Shown: piece after piece, positions 50,669 to 62,559 of the stretch
Layout: every line of letters begins with the position of its first letter
Numbering within the stretch: position 1 is the stretch's first letter
Assembly (NCBI GenBank): GCA_973895155.1
Contig: OZ316895.1
Span: forward strand, 2,108,001 to 2,172,000
DNA length: 64,000 nucleotides
Source: Marsupella aquatica
Lineage: Eukaryota > Marchantiophyta
Direction: 5' to 3'
Program-made: the position numbers and the translations under genes
The notes under the pieces: generated by a model
What the model was told of the DNA's origin: nothing
The model's input: only the letters and a program-made list of their open reading frames with translations
The model's database searches: none

Positions 50669-52622
50669 ATAGATCTTTTGTTGACGTGATAGCAAGCTTT
50701 TTCCAAGTACTAGACCACAACATCATATGATCTAAAATGTTTTGACCTCTTTCATTCGTGTCAGTCAATGCTTTTATATGGGAGTGGACCTTTAATTCTA
50801 GTTATCAACAGAATGGTGTTGTTTAGAGCCTGAAGTACTAGGGACACAAACGATGAAGTTTCAATCGGTTGGAGTGGAGGCAATCGGACTGGTGCTGCAA
50901 GAACCTGGGTAGAAGCTCTCTTTAAAAATGAGCTGGTGGAGGCTGAGCAAGTATTGATAGGGGGAAGTAGACTCTGCATGCTTTGTGGAGCATAGAACAG
51001 AGCAGATCAGTTACATGATGGATGGCTATTAATAAAGCTCAACAGAGCTACTGAACCCCATAGATGTAACCCATTGACGTAGTGAAACAATAAATGGCTC
51101 CTTCTAAACAGAGAAAAAGTTGATGCTCCTTTGAGCAGTAAGAAATTGTCTCTATAAGCTTCCAGTGAGATTTGTTTTTGGGAGAGAACTGAAAATGAAT
51201 CGTACAATGATGGAAGATTCTATGCATAAGACGAAAGCATTTGTCATGCGAATCCTAAAATCGTGAGGCTAAGACGAGGCCAAGAATTGAAACTACGTGC
51301 CATAGCTAGAAGAGGAAAGGGGAAAGATCAAGCCAAGCGGTTTCCAGCGGCAATTGTCTCATTCCAATACGAGCTTGAAATCCATCTCAGTACAGACTGC
51401 TACCGGTGCATTCGTGACTGTCCCCATGAACCATCTCACACACTGCATGACATGAAGTGGAGGAAGAAGCGTAACAGCAATTGACGCAGACATAGCTGCA
51501 CAGCTCATCACCAATGCGGCCAGGGGAATCCAGCAGAACTTCATCTTCAACATTCATTTTAAGAGTCGAAATGGGGCGCAATCAGCGAAAACACGGCCTA
51601 GTTACTAGGTCTATCAGCTGCAAATTGCAGCTAAAATGCATCCATCGAAAGGCAGGGCCCGATGACCAGCCTCAGTCATTTGCTCAATCGGGACCTCACG
51701 GACAAGCAAGCAGTTCAGAATCTATCGCTCTTAAGAAAGGACTAGATATTGTTCAAGGACTTAAATCAAGGTATCTTATGAACGGCCACTGTTCCTTGTA
51801 AGCTCCGAGGAACAAAATCATGTACCACCCTCGAGCGGCCGTATGCACACTTCGACGAAAGAAATTGGATCAAAATTCTAGCCCAATTCATGAAACTGGA
51901 AGAGCATTCAGTTCTTCTCTGCTTGGGACATCACAATCCACTTATAGATGTTGATCCAACTGAGTGCACTAGCTTTGACTCGATAGGTCTGCTAAAGGGT
52001 CCACCAGCATCACACTACAACTTGTTTGTGATCATCAATCCATCGATTTAGTAGTGTTTTAATCGGAAGAAACTTGAGCTACAGTCTGCAGCTGTCTGGT
52101 CATTAATGGAGTGCGCGTAAGCTTGACCAAACGATTGAAGTAACTGACCCAAACGTCCTTTTCAAAAATTGCAAACCAGGTGATAGCAATCTTTGGATCC
52201 ATCAATCTCAAGGCAAAAGGGACTGCGGAACAACATCATTGGGTGGTCCGTCTTAAGTTAAACCTCTGTCAATCAGATTTACTCTCGTGAAGCCCATCAA
52301 CTCTCGATCGTTTACAATCCAATCCACCACGGGCTTTTGCCACCAGAAGACCATCTACCAAAAGTCCGTTGGTGGAGCCGGTACACCGTAGGTGCTGCTG
52401 TCTGGGAAAAGTTCTCAAGGGGGCCACGGTCGAGCTCTCAAACGCCACTTCAGGGCAAGCCAGGAGCAGGGTGAGGCCTTGCTCCCAGAATGCTCAGAAA
52501 AGCTTCCCAAATACGGCCGCCCATCAACTTTTCTTCACTTTCCACGATGTGAAGTAACTTGTTACCGAATGCAGCCAACATTGGGTTCAGGACAAGTCAC
52601 TCAAGTTGCCGCGTACTGCACG
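50669..52622. other. Intergenic stretch, nothing recognised
   Basis: Several short frames on both strands, none recognisable and none longer than about 100 codons. No subtilase catalytic motifs found. Confidence 0.45.
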
Positions 52623-52884
52623 AGATTACCGGAGTACCGGATGCACAGCCAGTCAGATAGTGGAGCAGAGTTCGCGGCTATGGATGGGAGGTGAGCGATT
52701 ACCGGATGCAGCCAGTCAGATAGTGGACCAGAGTTCGCGGCTGTGAATGGAAGGTGAGCGACTACCGGACGCAGCCAGTCAGATAGTGGACCAGAGTTCG
52801 CGGCTATGAATGGAAAGAGAGCGATTACCGGATGGAGCCAGTCATAAGGTGGACCAGAGTTCGTGGCTATGAATGGGCGGAGAG
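52623..52884. repeat. 63-bp minisatellite, four copies
   Basis: Copies start at 52623, 52697, 52760 and 52823. The last three are about 63 bp each, and the first carries a small insertion. Core phrases are GATTACCGGATGCAGCCAGT, CAGATAGTGGACCAGAGTTC and GCGGCTATGAATGG. Because 63 is a multiple of three, a minus-strand frame stays open through it. Sits just before the orphan leader copy. Confidence 0.9.
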
Positions 52885-52944
52885 AGAGAGGGAGGTAGAG
52901 CACCAACATGAACACTAGGCAGACGAAGGGCTTCAGAGTAAAGA

Positions 52945-53240
52945 GCGGAGAGTGGTCAGTCGGGCCTTTGCACTCTTTGCAGCGCTGCAAAGCTTCTGCC
53001 CCAAGGTGACCGATTTTGTCTCGGAATTGGTTCTCAACTTTCAGGCCCTTCGAGCGGTCCTGCTTCTTCTCCACCCGCATTTGAGAAGGAACGCGGAGAT
53101 TCCAATGCAGGGGAATTGATTTGCTGATTTGAGAGGAAGCTAGGAGAAGGATTCGAACGCAGGTAAATTTGCTTGTCGGGCCTCTGTGCTCTGCTTCTGA
53201 TGTTTGCTTCTTCTGGTCTTGTCTCCTTGAATGTCTTTGT
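52945..53240 (+). repeat. Orphan copy of the I9 inhibitor leader
   Basis: Same orientation and order as 48405-48705, including the conserved GCAG|GTAAAT. Homology ends near 53240, and neither the signal-peptide exon nor an I9 exon follows. A duplicated promoter/leader without its gene, possibly still able to start a non-coding transcript. Confidence 0.75.
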
Positions 53241-55401
53241 TTCCGTGTTTCGAAGAGACTGTCACAATGACCAAGCGTGAGAGCGACTACTCGGAGGGGA
53301 AATTGAGATTTCATTGGCGCTCGTCTTCAAAAGTAGAGTACCGTATTAAAGAGTAATTATTTTGACGTGGGGCAACATCTGATCACGACGAGGAGATAAA
53401 AATTGAGTAGAATTGTTTGAGAAGCAGAGGCGCTTATTTAGATAGAACGAGACAGCATTTTTCTTTCTCGCCCTTCCTGATATTCCGCGGAGGAAGAAGA
53501 AAGGAGACAAAGCACGAGCGTGTGCAAGTTGTTTATTGAGAATTTTGAGGAGTGAGAATTCAGATTGATTTTAGTTCACGCTGAAGAGATTCAATTTGGC
53601 AGACCTCCGCGGAACTGTAGCTGCTGCTTCAAAGGTGTAATTATGCACTCACCTCGTAAAGTGCATGGGGCGGAGCATGTGGCATGTCATGCCTGCCTCG
53701 CCATGGCCAGCACCTTTTGAAAATTGTCATTGTGAGCACAGCTGCTGGTGGGAAGTAACATCCCTTGTAACAGCACTTACATAGCACTGGAGGTATTGTA
53801 GTTCGGCTATTTCAATAGTTCCTCTTTGCAGAACGGGAACGGTACAGTAGGACATGGTAAATGATACGAGTCATGATATGGCATAGCACGACAGAGCACA
53901 GCACTATTGACCTCAATTCTGAGGCACAGAGTGTGATACCGGAACGAATGGATGAACACCGTTTGAGGCCCGATAGATGATCGAACAAATGGTTTCTGAA
54001 GTCCTAGGAAGGGACGAATGATTGAACGACTGAATGAACTCATCTTGGATCACATGTAGCATTGTCCGTTAGGACGGCCCACGCGTCGATGTTCAATCCT
54101 GTCAAGTTACGCATGCTCAAAACAAGGAGACGTCGTCAGGTTTAAAATTTACAAACAAAAAAACTTTGAAAAGCTCCGAGGAGTTTAAACAGTCCATTGT
54201 CTCTTGAAAGCGAGTTTCGATAATGTTATTTTTAGTTCAAGGCACTGGTCCATCTTCTGCCTCATCTATCTTAGATATCAATGAGGATACTAGCAAATAG
54301 ATTCGTGCTCCACTACGGTACTTTGCGATTGATCTCATAAGACTGAGGCGGAATGGTGCGACGAGAAGGAAGGGCAGCTTGGGAGTTTTTGCAGCAGAAT
54401 TACTTCTCGAGTGTGTACAGGTTGAGAAGAATGTCCAATTCAGGGACGTTGATAATGCAAAACTGAAATTGATATGATACTTAGTACTTCTTCTCTGGTA
54501 AGATCCTAAATGAAGGAATAAAATGCCCATGGACAGTACTCATAGTCGTTAGATGCTTTGAGTCTTTAGATATCCCCTAGTCCCCCTTAAATCTGCGTAC
54601 ACATTTGAGAGTATCTAGGGGTCTTAGTCAATGATCAACAATGGTTTTTCCAATCAAGAGCTGAGTATTCGGGCGTAATGCCGAAATGATGTACGCAAAT
54701 CCAGATTGCATCCGTACGGCGTGATCTACATCTTTCTGCCAGCTACCAGCTACAGTACCACCGAAGTGACAAAACTCCAATCTACGGAGTTCGAGTACAA
54801 CCCCATTCTTGTAACGTGTTTCCGTCCTGACTGTGTAGAATTAAGGAAGGGGTTTCAGGTGCAAGACTCTTAATGCAGCCCTCTTGTTTCGGTAATTGAC
54901 CTCCGCCCTTGCTCCAATTGGAATACTTCATATCCATTGACAAGAGAGTTTTAACGTCTGTAAGGGTTGGGGACTCATAATGCATTCTATTAAGACCAAT
55001 CAGGCCAATGTACTCCTAAACTCCTTTGTATCTCTCCTTAGCCTGGTTGGTCTTGATAGAAGTGGGTACCCTGAGCTCTGTCGTAAATATTGGGACTCGG
55101 TGAAGCCTTCCTTTATCCTATAATATCCACACCCTTTACTTTTACAGGGTGCTCAAGCCTTTGAGAATTTAAACGGTACTGGAGCAGTCACCTTTGCTGC
55201 CTTACAATCGCGTGTTATTGAGGGAATCAATCGTTGGGAGGGTCTCGAATGCGCAACAATGGAAAGATGCGTACTGTAGCTGGGCAGATGTTCTCTATGG
55301 AAGCTCTTGGTTGCCTTTTGTGCTTGTATATCATATCTGACGACCGTACCTTTGCCTTTTCAGGTTTGGTTTGGTAGCAGGCAGAGGAAATAGAGGCTAC
55401 A
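53241..55401. other. Intergenic stretch, nothing recognised
   Basis: Short chance frames only. The last few hundred bases probably hold the leader of the ABC1-like gene. An additional upstream coding exon for that gene cannot be excluded. Confidence 0.4.
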
Positions 55402-58400
55402 ATGGCCTTGGAGCACGCGAACCAGGCTAAGAAAATGAACAATCCTATAACTTGGGTGGAAGAGAGACTAAAATTATTGCGTAGGGTTATCTTCGATGAG
55501 GACGTCAGAGCGGCTCATGTGCAAGCTTTCCATACAAGATCTGTCAAGAAGCAGAAAGCTTTTGATCGGACTGTTCAATTTTGGACTCGCGGTGCTCATA
55601 TCTATGCCAGCTATAAGGTATGCGTGATCTCCCCCAGTCTAGATGTTGTATTTATATTTTTGGCAGCTTCTCCAACGTTAGTACTGATGCTCCAAAGTTC
55701 GTACTGATGCCTTGCATTCTAGAAGAACACCTTTGGCTTAATGAAAGTGTACCATGTGATGCTCCAGGCTACGCAGCTGCGCGTTCAATTTGTCAACGAC
55801 GAAGTTGAGCAGAATCGAATTTGGGAAGAACAGCATGAGAGAGCTGCAGATAGACTATACGCATTATGTTATGATTTGAAAGGATTTTTCCTCAAGGTAT
55901 GTGGTCTTAATCAATCAGCTCAAACACATACATTTTCCAACCCCTCTTCTGACTTTGGTATCCTATTTTACCCTCGATGTCTTTAAGAAATTAATTTGTG
56001 AACTTTCGCATCTCTCACGTCCTTTGATAACATGAAGATACATTTCTTGCATGGAAGCAGGCATGCTGTGAAAATTATGAAAATCGTCGTCTGATGGTTG
56101 AATTTATTGCTGGAACTTGCAGACAGCACAAATATTGGCCAAGCCAGATCTTGCCCCTATGGCATGGGTGAAGAAACTGGTAGTGCTTTGTGACCAAGCA
56201 CCCCAAACTCCGTATGACAAAGTGCGAAAAGTATTGGAAGAAGAGCTGGGGCAATCTTTTGATGGCTTGTTTGAACGATTTGATGTCAAACCTATTGGTT
56301 CTGCCTCTGTTGCTCAGGTATGCGCCACTCAAACTTATTATATTCATTAAACTACTCAGGCTAGTAGGTAAACGATTGGTCTCGGAATTGTGCACTCCAG
56401 CTTCAGAGATTGCTATCTTCAAAATTGATCACGGGGAAGAGAAGCCAGTAAAACATGTTCTGATCAATTTTGTCTCTCCCCTCGCTAGGACTTTCACGTC
56501 TCTGTGTTAGCGAATGAGAATCTCATGATATGGTCCAATTTTGGGAGCAGGTTCACAAGGCAAGGTTAATGGGTGCTAACAGCGATGTTGCTGTTAAGGT
56601 ACGTGCTCATTTCGAACAACCTAATTACCATGGACGATCAGACATTGTCAGATAGTCAGGCTTCTACTCATTTTCATTGTGATTGATTGCAGTGTCTTTA
56701 ATATTCGATACTCAAGAAAATGGACAACACAACAGGTTCAGAGTCAAATAGAAAGCAATGCGTAGAAGTGATCTATGCGTAGGTCATAATGTTTTTGAAG
56801 CATTTGAGCTCTTCAGTTGCACTGCAGTTAGCGCCATGTCCCAAGTTTTAATTCAAAGTACACTGCGAACAGGTACAACATCCCGGAGCGCATGAACTGA
56901 TGATGACCGACATTCGCAATCAGAAATTATTTGCTCATGTACTGCAGAAGACCGACTTGAAATTTGATCTAGTGTCTATTATGAACGAGCTTGAAGCACA
57001 GGCAAGTAATTGTTTTGCTACCTGTGGATATTGTGTGCGAATGTTTATGAGGTCATTTTTGTAAGTGTTGATGCTAAAGAGGGCAGAAGCTCTGGAATTC
57101 GAAGTTCAAGAGTGATCCTCAACGGCTTGTCTCTGAGTGGCGTGTCTGTCATTATTCAGGGCATTGTATTTTGAAATTAATTGTCTAGAACTGGTAGCCT
57201 TAGAATTGTTTTGTGAAGCGTTGTCTTCTCAAATATTTAAATTTGTGTTGTGCAGGTGGAGTATGAGTTCGACTTTGTTCGAGAAGCAACTGCGATGGAT
57301 AGAATTGCTACTGCTTTGGATACTGCAAACAAAGGAAAACCTCCAATTATTGTTCCTCGCTCGATACCAGGATTGGTTACTAGGTATGCAACTATTCTAT
57401 AAACATCTACAGCATTGTGTGTCTCATTTGTTGGATGGAAGTAGGTGGCCTGGATTCTATGGTCCTATGATATAAAATCAGAATTGAACATGGTTTTTCA
57501 GAATTGGTGGCATGGGAGCTTGATTCAAGGTCTCAGGTCGGTCTTGGACATCTTTATTAACTTTTCTTGTGTGTTCTTCCAATAGGCGAGTTATGTGTAT
57601 GGAATTTATTGAAGGAACGCCTATCATGCAACTGGAAGGAGAATTGCAAAAAAGGGGGATTAACCCAAATGGCAGGGTTGCAAAGATGGCAAAGACGTAT
57701 TTTCTCTAACTCGTCTGAAATTAGCATTAATTGTCGCTGTTACTCTTAATACATACAGGAGACCACACAATACAAGAAGATGTTCATTCGGTGTGCTGTC
57801 CAAATTTTTATATCCTTTGAATGTCTTGTTTCTTATCCACGGATAGGCGGATATTACTGCCTATCTCAAGGAGCTGTTTAGAGATAAAGCACTTCAGCAT
57901 CTTCAAGTTAAGTAATTGATGCAAGGTGCACCATTTTTCTGTTCTTTGCCTTAGAAAGTATCCGAGGAAACTTACAGCCCAATCACTTCCGCATAGTGAT
58001 TTTAGTTAATTTGGGTTTTGGCTGTAGGTCGATTTTGAAAGACCTTTCATCTGCTTATGGTCAGATGATCTTGAGAGACGGCTTTTTCCAGGCTGACCCA
58101 CATCCTGGAAACATCCTCATCAATAGCAAGGGCAAGGTACGTGCTACCTCTAAAAGTGAATTCATCACACACCTACCTACTTCAACGAAAATTGCGTTTC
58201 TTTTTTACATTGAGTAATTGCACTTTGAAGTCCTCCAATGACTTGTCCTTGTTGCGATCTCAGGTTGCTCTTCTTGATTATGGACAAACGAAAGAACTCA
58301 ACCAGGAGTTAAAACTAGGTTTTGCAAAGGTGGTTGTGGGGCTTGCCAACAATAACGGCGAGAAGATTGCAGAAGCTTTCAAGTAAAGCTTCAGGAAGCA

Positions 58401-59592
58401 GTTTGCTCTGCGTCAATGTTTTCCTATAGCAGAGAATTTAAGAACGATTGTTTCTCTCAGTCTGAACACCGTTACCAACTTGGACAATGAATTATTTGCT
58501 TCATGATAAGAAAAATAAGTGCGAGGCCAAGGATCTCAATATTTGGGACTAACTTTCACATGAAATAGCTCTTTGAGGTATAAACTATGGCATGAACCGT
58601 ACCGTTCTGATCTTCTTCTTTTTTATGCTCTGCAGTGAATTAGGGATTGGGCTTATTAGCAAGTCGAATGACCTGGAAGATACTAAAAGTCTAGCTCAGT
58701 TGTTGTTTGACACCAAGTTGCCACATGGTTGGAAAATGGCTTCACCATTTGGAGATGATAGCATTCTGAAAACCACTTCAGTGGAGGTAAGCGTTGACCG
58801 ACCTAAGATTTAAATTCTGGAGCAATTGAACAAGAAAGAACCCAAAGCGATTTTGCACCAGCGAACTTCAAATTAGAGGCTCCGGAGCTTCTGAAAAATA
58901 CAATTGAGTACTTGATATGAACGCAACCATAGTTCAACGCTTGATCTTGTCGCCAGTCATAAGCCCTTCTTGTGCAACTTTGGCTTGTCTTTTCATGTGT
59001 GATGGTCCTATCTGTTGTTTACGGTCAAGAGACGTGTGTTTATTTCATATCAAGGCAATTTGTCAGGATTGAGTTATCTTTATATGAACCACAAAGCTAT
59101 TCACTTGAACAAATCCCTAGCTTTGCCCGTTTACCTTCTAATGGAAAAAATTGGGGTCGTACAGAAACTCCCCCAAGAGTTGTTCTTTGTCATTCGAACG
59201 GCACAACTACTACGAGGATTAAGTGTAGGAATGGATATCCCATTCTCTAGCTCACAGCAATGGAAACCGCTTGCTGAGGCTGCCCTTGCTGCAGCTAGAA
59301 ATTCTTCAACTTTTGGTAATCAATCATGCCTTCAAGGTAATCTACTGTGAATGTCTTGCTGTTGCGATCTCAATATGTTTCAGAGTTGATTTCTATTGGT
59401 CTTTAGATTTACTATACTGCCGTGCTCTCCAGAAGTGTTATGCCAGCTGTATTCTGATGTTTATGGCAACGTCGTCTGTCGATGTTCTTCGCAGATGTAG
59501 CAGGGGAGACCAAGGAAAATCGGCCACGAGAGCTTCACTGGGAGCGAAAGAAGAGACTACGAAGAGAAGGAAACCTTCAGGCAGTTGCTTAG
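55402..59592 (+). CDS. ABC1/UbiB (ADCK)-family atypical kinase-like protein (12 exons)
   Basis: Exons: 55402-55617, 55768-55896, 56123-56317, 56551-56598, 56873-57001, 57256-57383, 57586-57696, 58028-58136, 58264-58382, 58636-58786, 59165-59315 and 59495-59592, all in phase, 527 aa. The family acts in quinone and lipid metabolism in mitochondria and plastids. Seen: the signature lysine-Q motif as KTAQ at 115-118 (usually KxGQ), the loop PIGSASVAQ at 172-180, VAVK with K196, VEYEFDFVREA, catalytic ADPHPGN (D342, N347), metal-binding LLDYGQT with D360, then the C-terminal ELGIG and LLRGLSVGM blocks of a plant subgroup. The C-terminus is strongly basic. Intron 5 is GC-AG with a perfect AG|GCAAGT donor. 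No transit peptide is evident from this ATG, so the protein may be cytosolic or the N-terminus incomplete. Confidence 0.9.
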
Positions 59593-62325
59593 CGTCCTTT
59601 TCTTGACCCTACATTGGTTGACTTGTCACTATAACTCAATATCATTCATTTCCTTAGGCTCATCGAGTGGGCAGCTTTCATGGATCGCATTGAGTAGCTA
59701 GCGTGATCTTTATCTTCTTATCCTAGACCCCCAGTGGCCCTCCTATCAATGTTCAACAACCGGCTTTGCCGTGGTGCACTAGAAACGAAAATTATCTGAA
59801 TTCTTCCCTGGCAGGCAGGGTAAACAAAAACGTCGGGGAGTTACCTTTTCTCACTAAGTTATGGACAGGAATTAATTTTCTCATATACGTAGCGTTAAGG
59901 AAGTCCTTGGACAGGCTGAAGCCTCGTTCTGCGGCAACAGCATTTACAACTTGATGCAATTGGCGAGAGTTAACCAAGGTCAAGCTTGACGATTGTCTGT
60001 CTAGCAGATTGGTTGAAGGATGAGAGTGAGAGTAGTTATAGAAGAGGTGGCCAGCGCCTGCTGTAGTTTAGCCTGACTCGAAGTACTTGCTATTGTATTT
60101 CGTCTTCTGAAGGCAAGTTAAATTGTATTATTAGCATTTGCAATTGTAATAGCAGAAGATCTATAACCTCACGAATTACCATTATTGCAATTCAATTACA
60201 CGAGGGACGTTGTCTTCTGAGACTGGCCAGATTATTCCCATGATTTCAAATGTGTTGCATGAATGCGAACTCTCCTGATTTTCTTTTGCTTCCACTGATT
60301 GACTGAACAAGAAGAATTAAAACGCAGATGGGAAAGACTCAAATAGCTCTCGTCAACTGCTTTACTAGATTTCTGCTTTGCGCAAGTATAAACATCGGTG
60401 TTGTCTCAAAGAAATATGCTGTCAAACTTAGCTATATGCTACTTCTGGGTCCCTCTTGAACCTTTTTAACAATCTATGAGAACTTCGGATTAGAAGATTG
60501 AGAGGACATATTGTATCTGCAACTTTCTATGTCACACCCCTAACGAAAGTATCGGATCTTTTCACTGGAGACAATGTTCACTGAAATCTGAATTTGTTGG
60601 ACTTGCAGAGTGGAAGCAGGTGGAACGCGTGCCGTAAAAAATCCCCTTAACGCGAGGGCGTAAGAATTGTCACAAACTATGACATTCTCGACGTTACGGT
60701 TACCGCTCAGCGCTTATGTTTCTGTGCCGTTTCCAGGAAAGACCTCGATCTAGCTCTAATGGAGAATGTGTTCACAGCAAGTCAAAAGGTAACGTAACGA
60801 CTGCGAAGTTTTAACAGTGAATTTCATTGTCGTCTTTCGTCCAAGCCATTCCTTGTCTGCTACAAGCTTTTGAGCTCAAGTTTGTGACATCGTTAGGTTC
60901 CACTTCTGATTTATATTCTTAACCATTCGACTTACTGGAACAGGTCCCAAAGTTAATTGACCAGAAACGCTTGGGGTCAATTACACGGCAGTTATGGTTG
61001 AAGAAAGACGTTCGTGACGCAGAGACTAATAATGTTTAAACGATCCCTGGATACTCAAGCGGGCCTTTGCACTTGAGTACTCGAATATAGAATTACGCTT
61101 CCACGATACTTGATGTCAGACTAATTTGGGGTCATCTTCTAGTCTTTCGACACCAGAACCTGATGTATGCCCTAGGCATGTAGGTGCACTTAGTTCAATA
61201 TCAAAAGTTTCGTCAGTAATAATACCCAGCGAAAGCATTGATGAAATGCTCGATTACACTCATCACCCCAATTTTGCTGTCTATTTTCAAGTTGGTTTCT
61301 ATCTGGAAGTGTGAAATAAATCTATGGAGTCCTATGTGGTTGAACACCTTCTTTGCGTCGATGACTACTCAAGTAGTCTGGAAGTAGCATTCGCACTCTT
61401 TCTCTGGAATATGGTCTAACAATTCAAACTTAAACTTTGATATGATAATCAAGCCCTGTTTGGGTGTAGGCTTCTGCAAAACAGGATGGAAAGAAGGGGG
61501 ATAAGGTGCCTACAGCAGTTCTTGCGTGGTTTCGTATGGATCTCTTTTCCAAAACGTAGCGGGCACACCACTATTTCGTTGTGCCTTTCATGTTGAAGCT
61601 TCATTATACATGAAATATTCATCCATGTCCATAATAAGGGTCTGGGCCCACATATGACGAGAAATTCGGTTCGTCAGAAACCTGTCTCCAATGTCTTAAT
61701 ACCCTTTCAGGAAGAGCCTTCTTACAAGCATCAGTGGCCTGAATCAAAACAAATCTACTTCCATTTGAAATCTCACAGTGTAATGCGCTTCACTACTCTC
61801 GTGAATTGGAACATGATGTCGACCTCTGTATCTAGTAGTATCAGACGGCAGACTTCAGCTCAACAGAAAACGGTCATACTCACTCTTCAATAACATCTAG
61901 TAGTATCAGAAGACAGACTTCAGCTCAACAGAAAAAGGTCATACTCACTCTTCAATAACAGGATGTACCGAAGCACTCTTTCATGATATGCTTCATTATC
62001 ATTACCATTCAATTCAGCCTACTTGTCGCCTCGGCCTGAAGGGACTTGACACCGGAAGCCTACCATTCCAACGATGTTGCAAGACAGATGTCCCTTCTGA
62101 TAAGCCATCACTGAGAGGTTTGGAGGATTTTCAATCGTTGGAGACACTTGAAATTCAGCTCGACTTTCCACTCGAGCGACATTCTATGTTACCTGTTTGC
62201 GCTCAGAATCTCTACAAGTTCTTGCGGTCTATCCTCATGCCAAGTGTTGGTGCCAACTTCCCTGGAATTTGCAAACTACCAACGTTTCACATTCAACGAT
62301 TTTCATCGTCGAAGGGAGCGTCAGC
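59593..62325. other. Intergenic region with a 65-bp tandem duplication
   Basis: No recognised gene. At about 61833-61962 a unit containing TAGTAGTATCAGA, CAGACTTCAGCTCAACAGAA and CATACTCACTCTTCAATAAC is present twice with a few differences. Confidence 0.5.
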
Positions 62326-62559
62326 ATGCAACAAGGCACGAGGCACTTCCTTGCGAAAGGTCCGGAGAAGGATCCTTCTGAGGTACTCTGGGAGTTTTAC
62401 AGCTCCTGGAAAGGTACGCCCTGGGAGCTACCAGAACCATGGGGCCCACGTGGCTTGCAGGTACTTGGACAGGTCACCCCCATGCCGATTGTCAAACTTC
62501 CCGCCAATGTCCAGAGTCCTATGCCGACTCGGCCCCACACCCAGCAAATCATAGTTTAG
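62326..62559 (+). CDS. Candidate small protein, unrecognised (77 aa)
   Basis: An ATG at 62326 opens a frame with a protein-like central segment, KGPEKDPSEVLWEFYSSWKG, followed by a tryptophan and proline-rich part and a stop at 62557-62559. The frame extends upstream to 62197 without a better start, and an AG acceptor lies just before it, so it may be a terminal exon of a spliced gene. I recognise no family. Composition (four W, acidic/aromatic core) is unlike chance frames nearby, but evidence is thin. Confidence 0.35.
   Translation: MQQGTRHFLAKGPEKDPSEVLWEFYSSWKGTPWELPEPWGPRGLQVLGQVTPMPIVKLPANVQSPMPTRPHTQQIIV

Noticed and set aside
52601-53314. 237-codon minus-strand gene
   Set aside because: It is produced by the 63-bp minisatellite plus the antisense of a leader copy. 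No domain or homologue recognised.
57846-57913. Possible extra exon (ADITAYLKELFRDK...) in the ABC1-like gene
   Set aside because: It ends in a stop, fits no ABC1 block, and the flanking exons join in phase without it.
61988-62554. 188-codon plus-strand frame
   Set aside because: Composition looks random and it competes with the more protein-like frame at 62326-62559.
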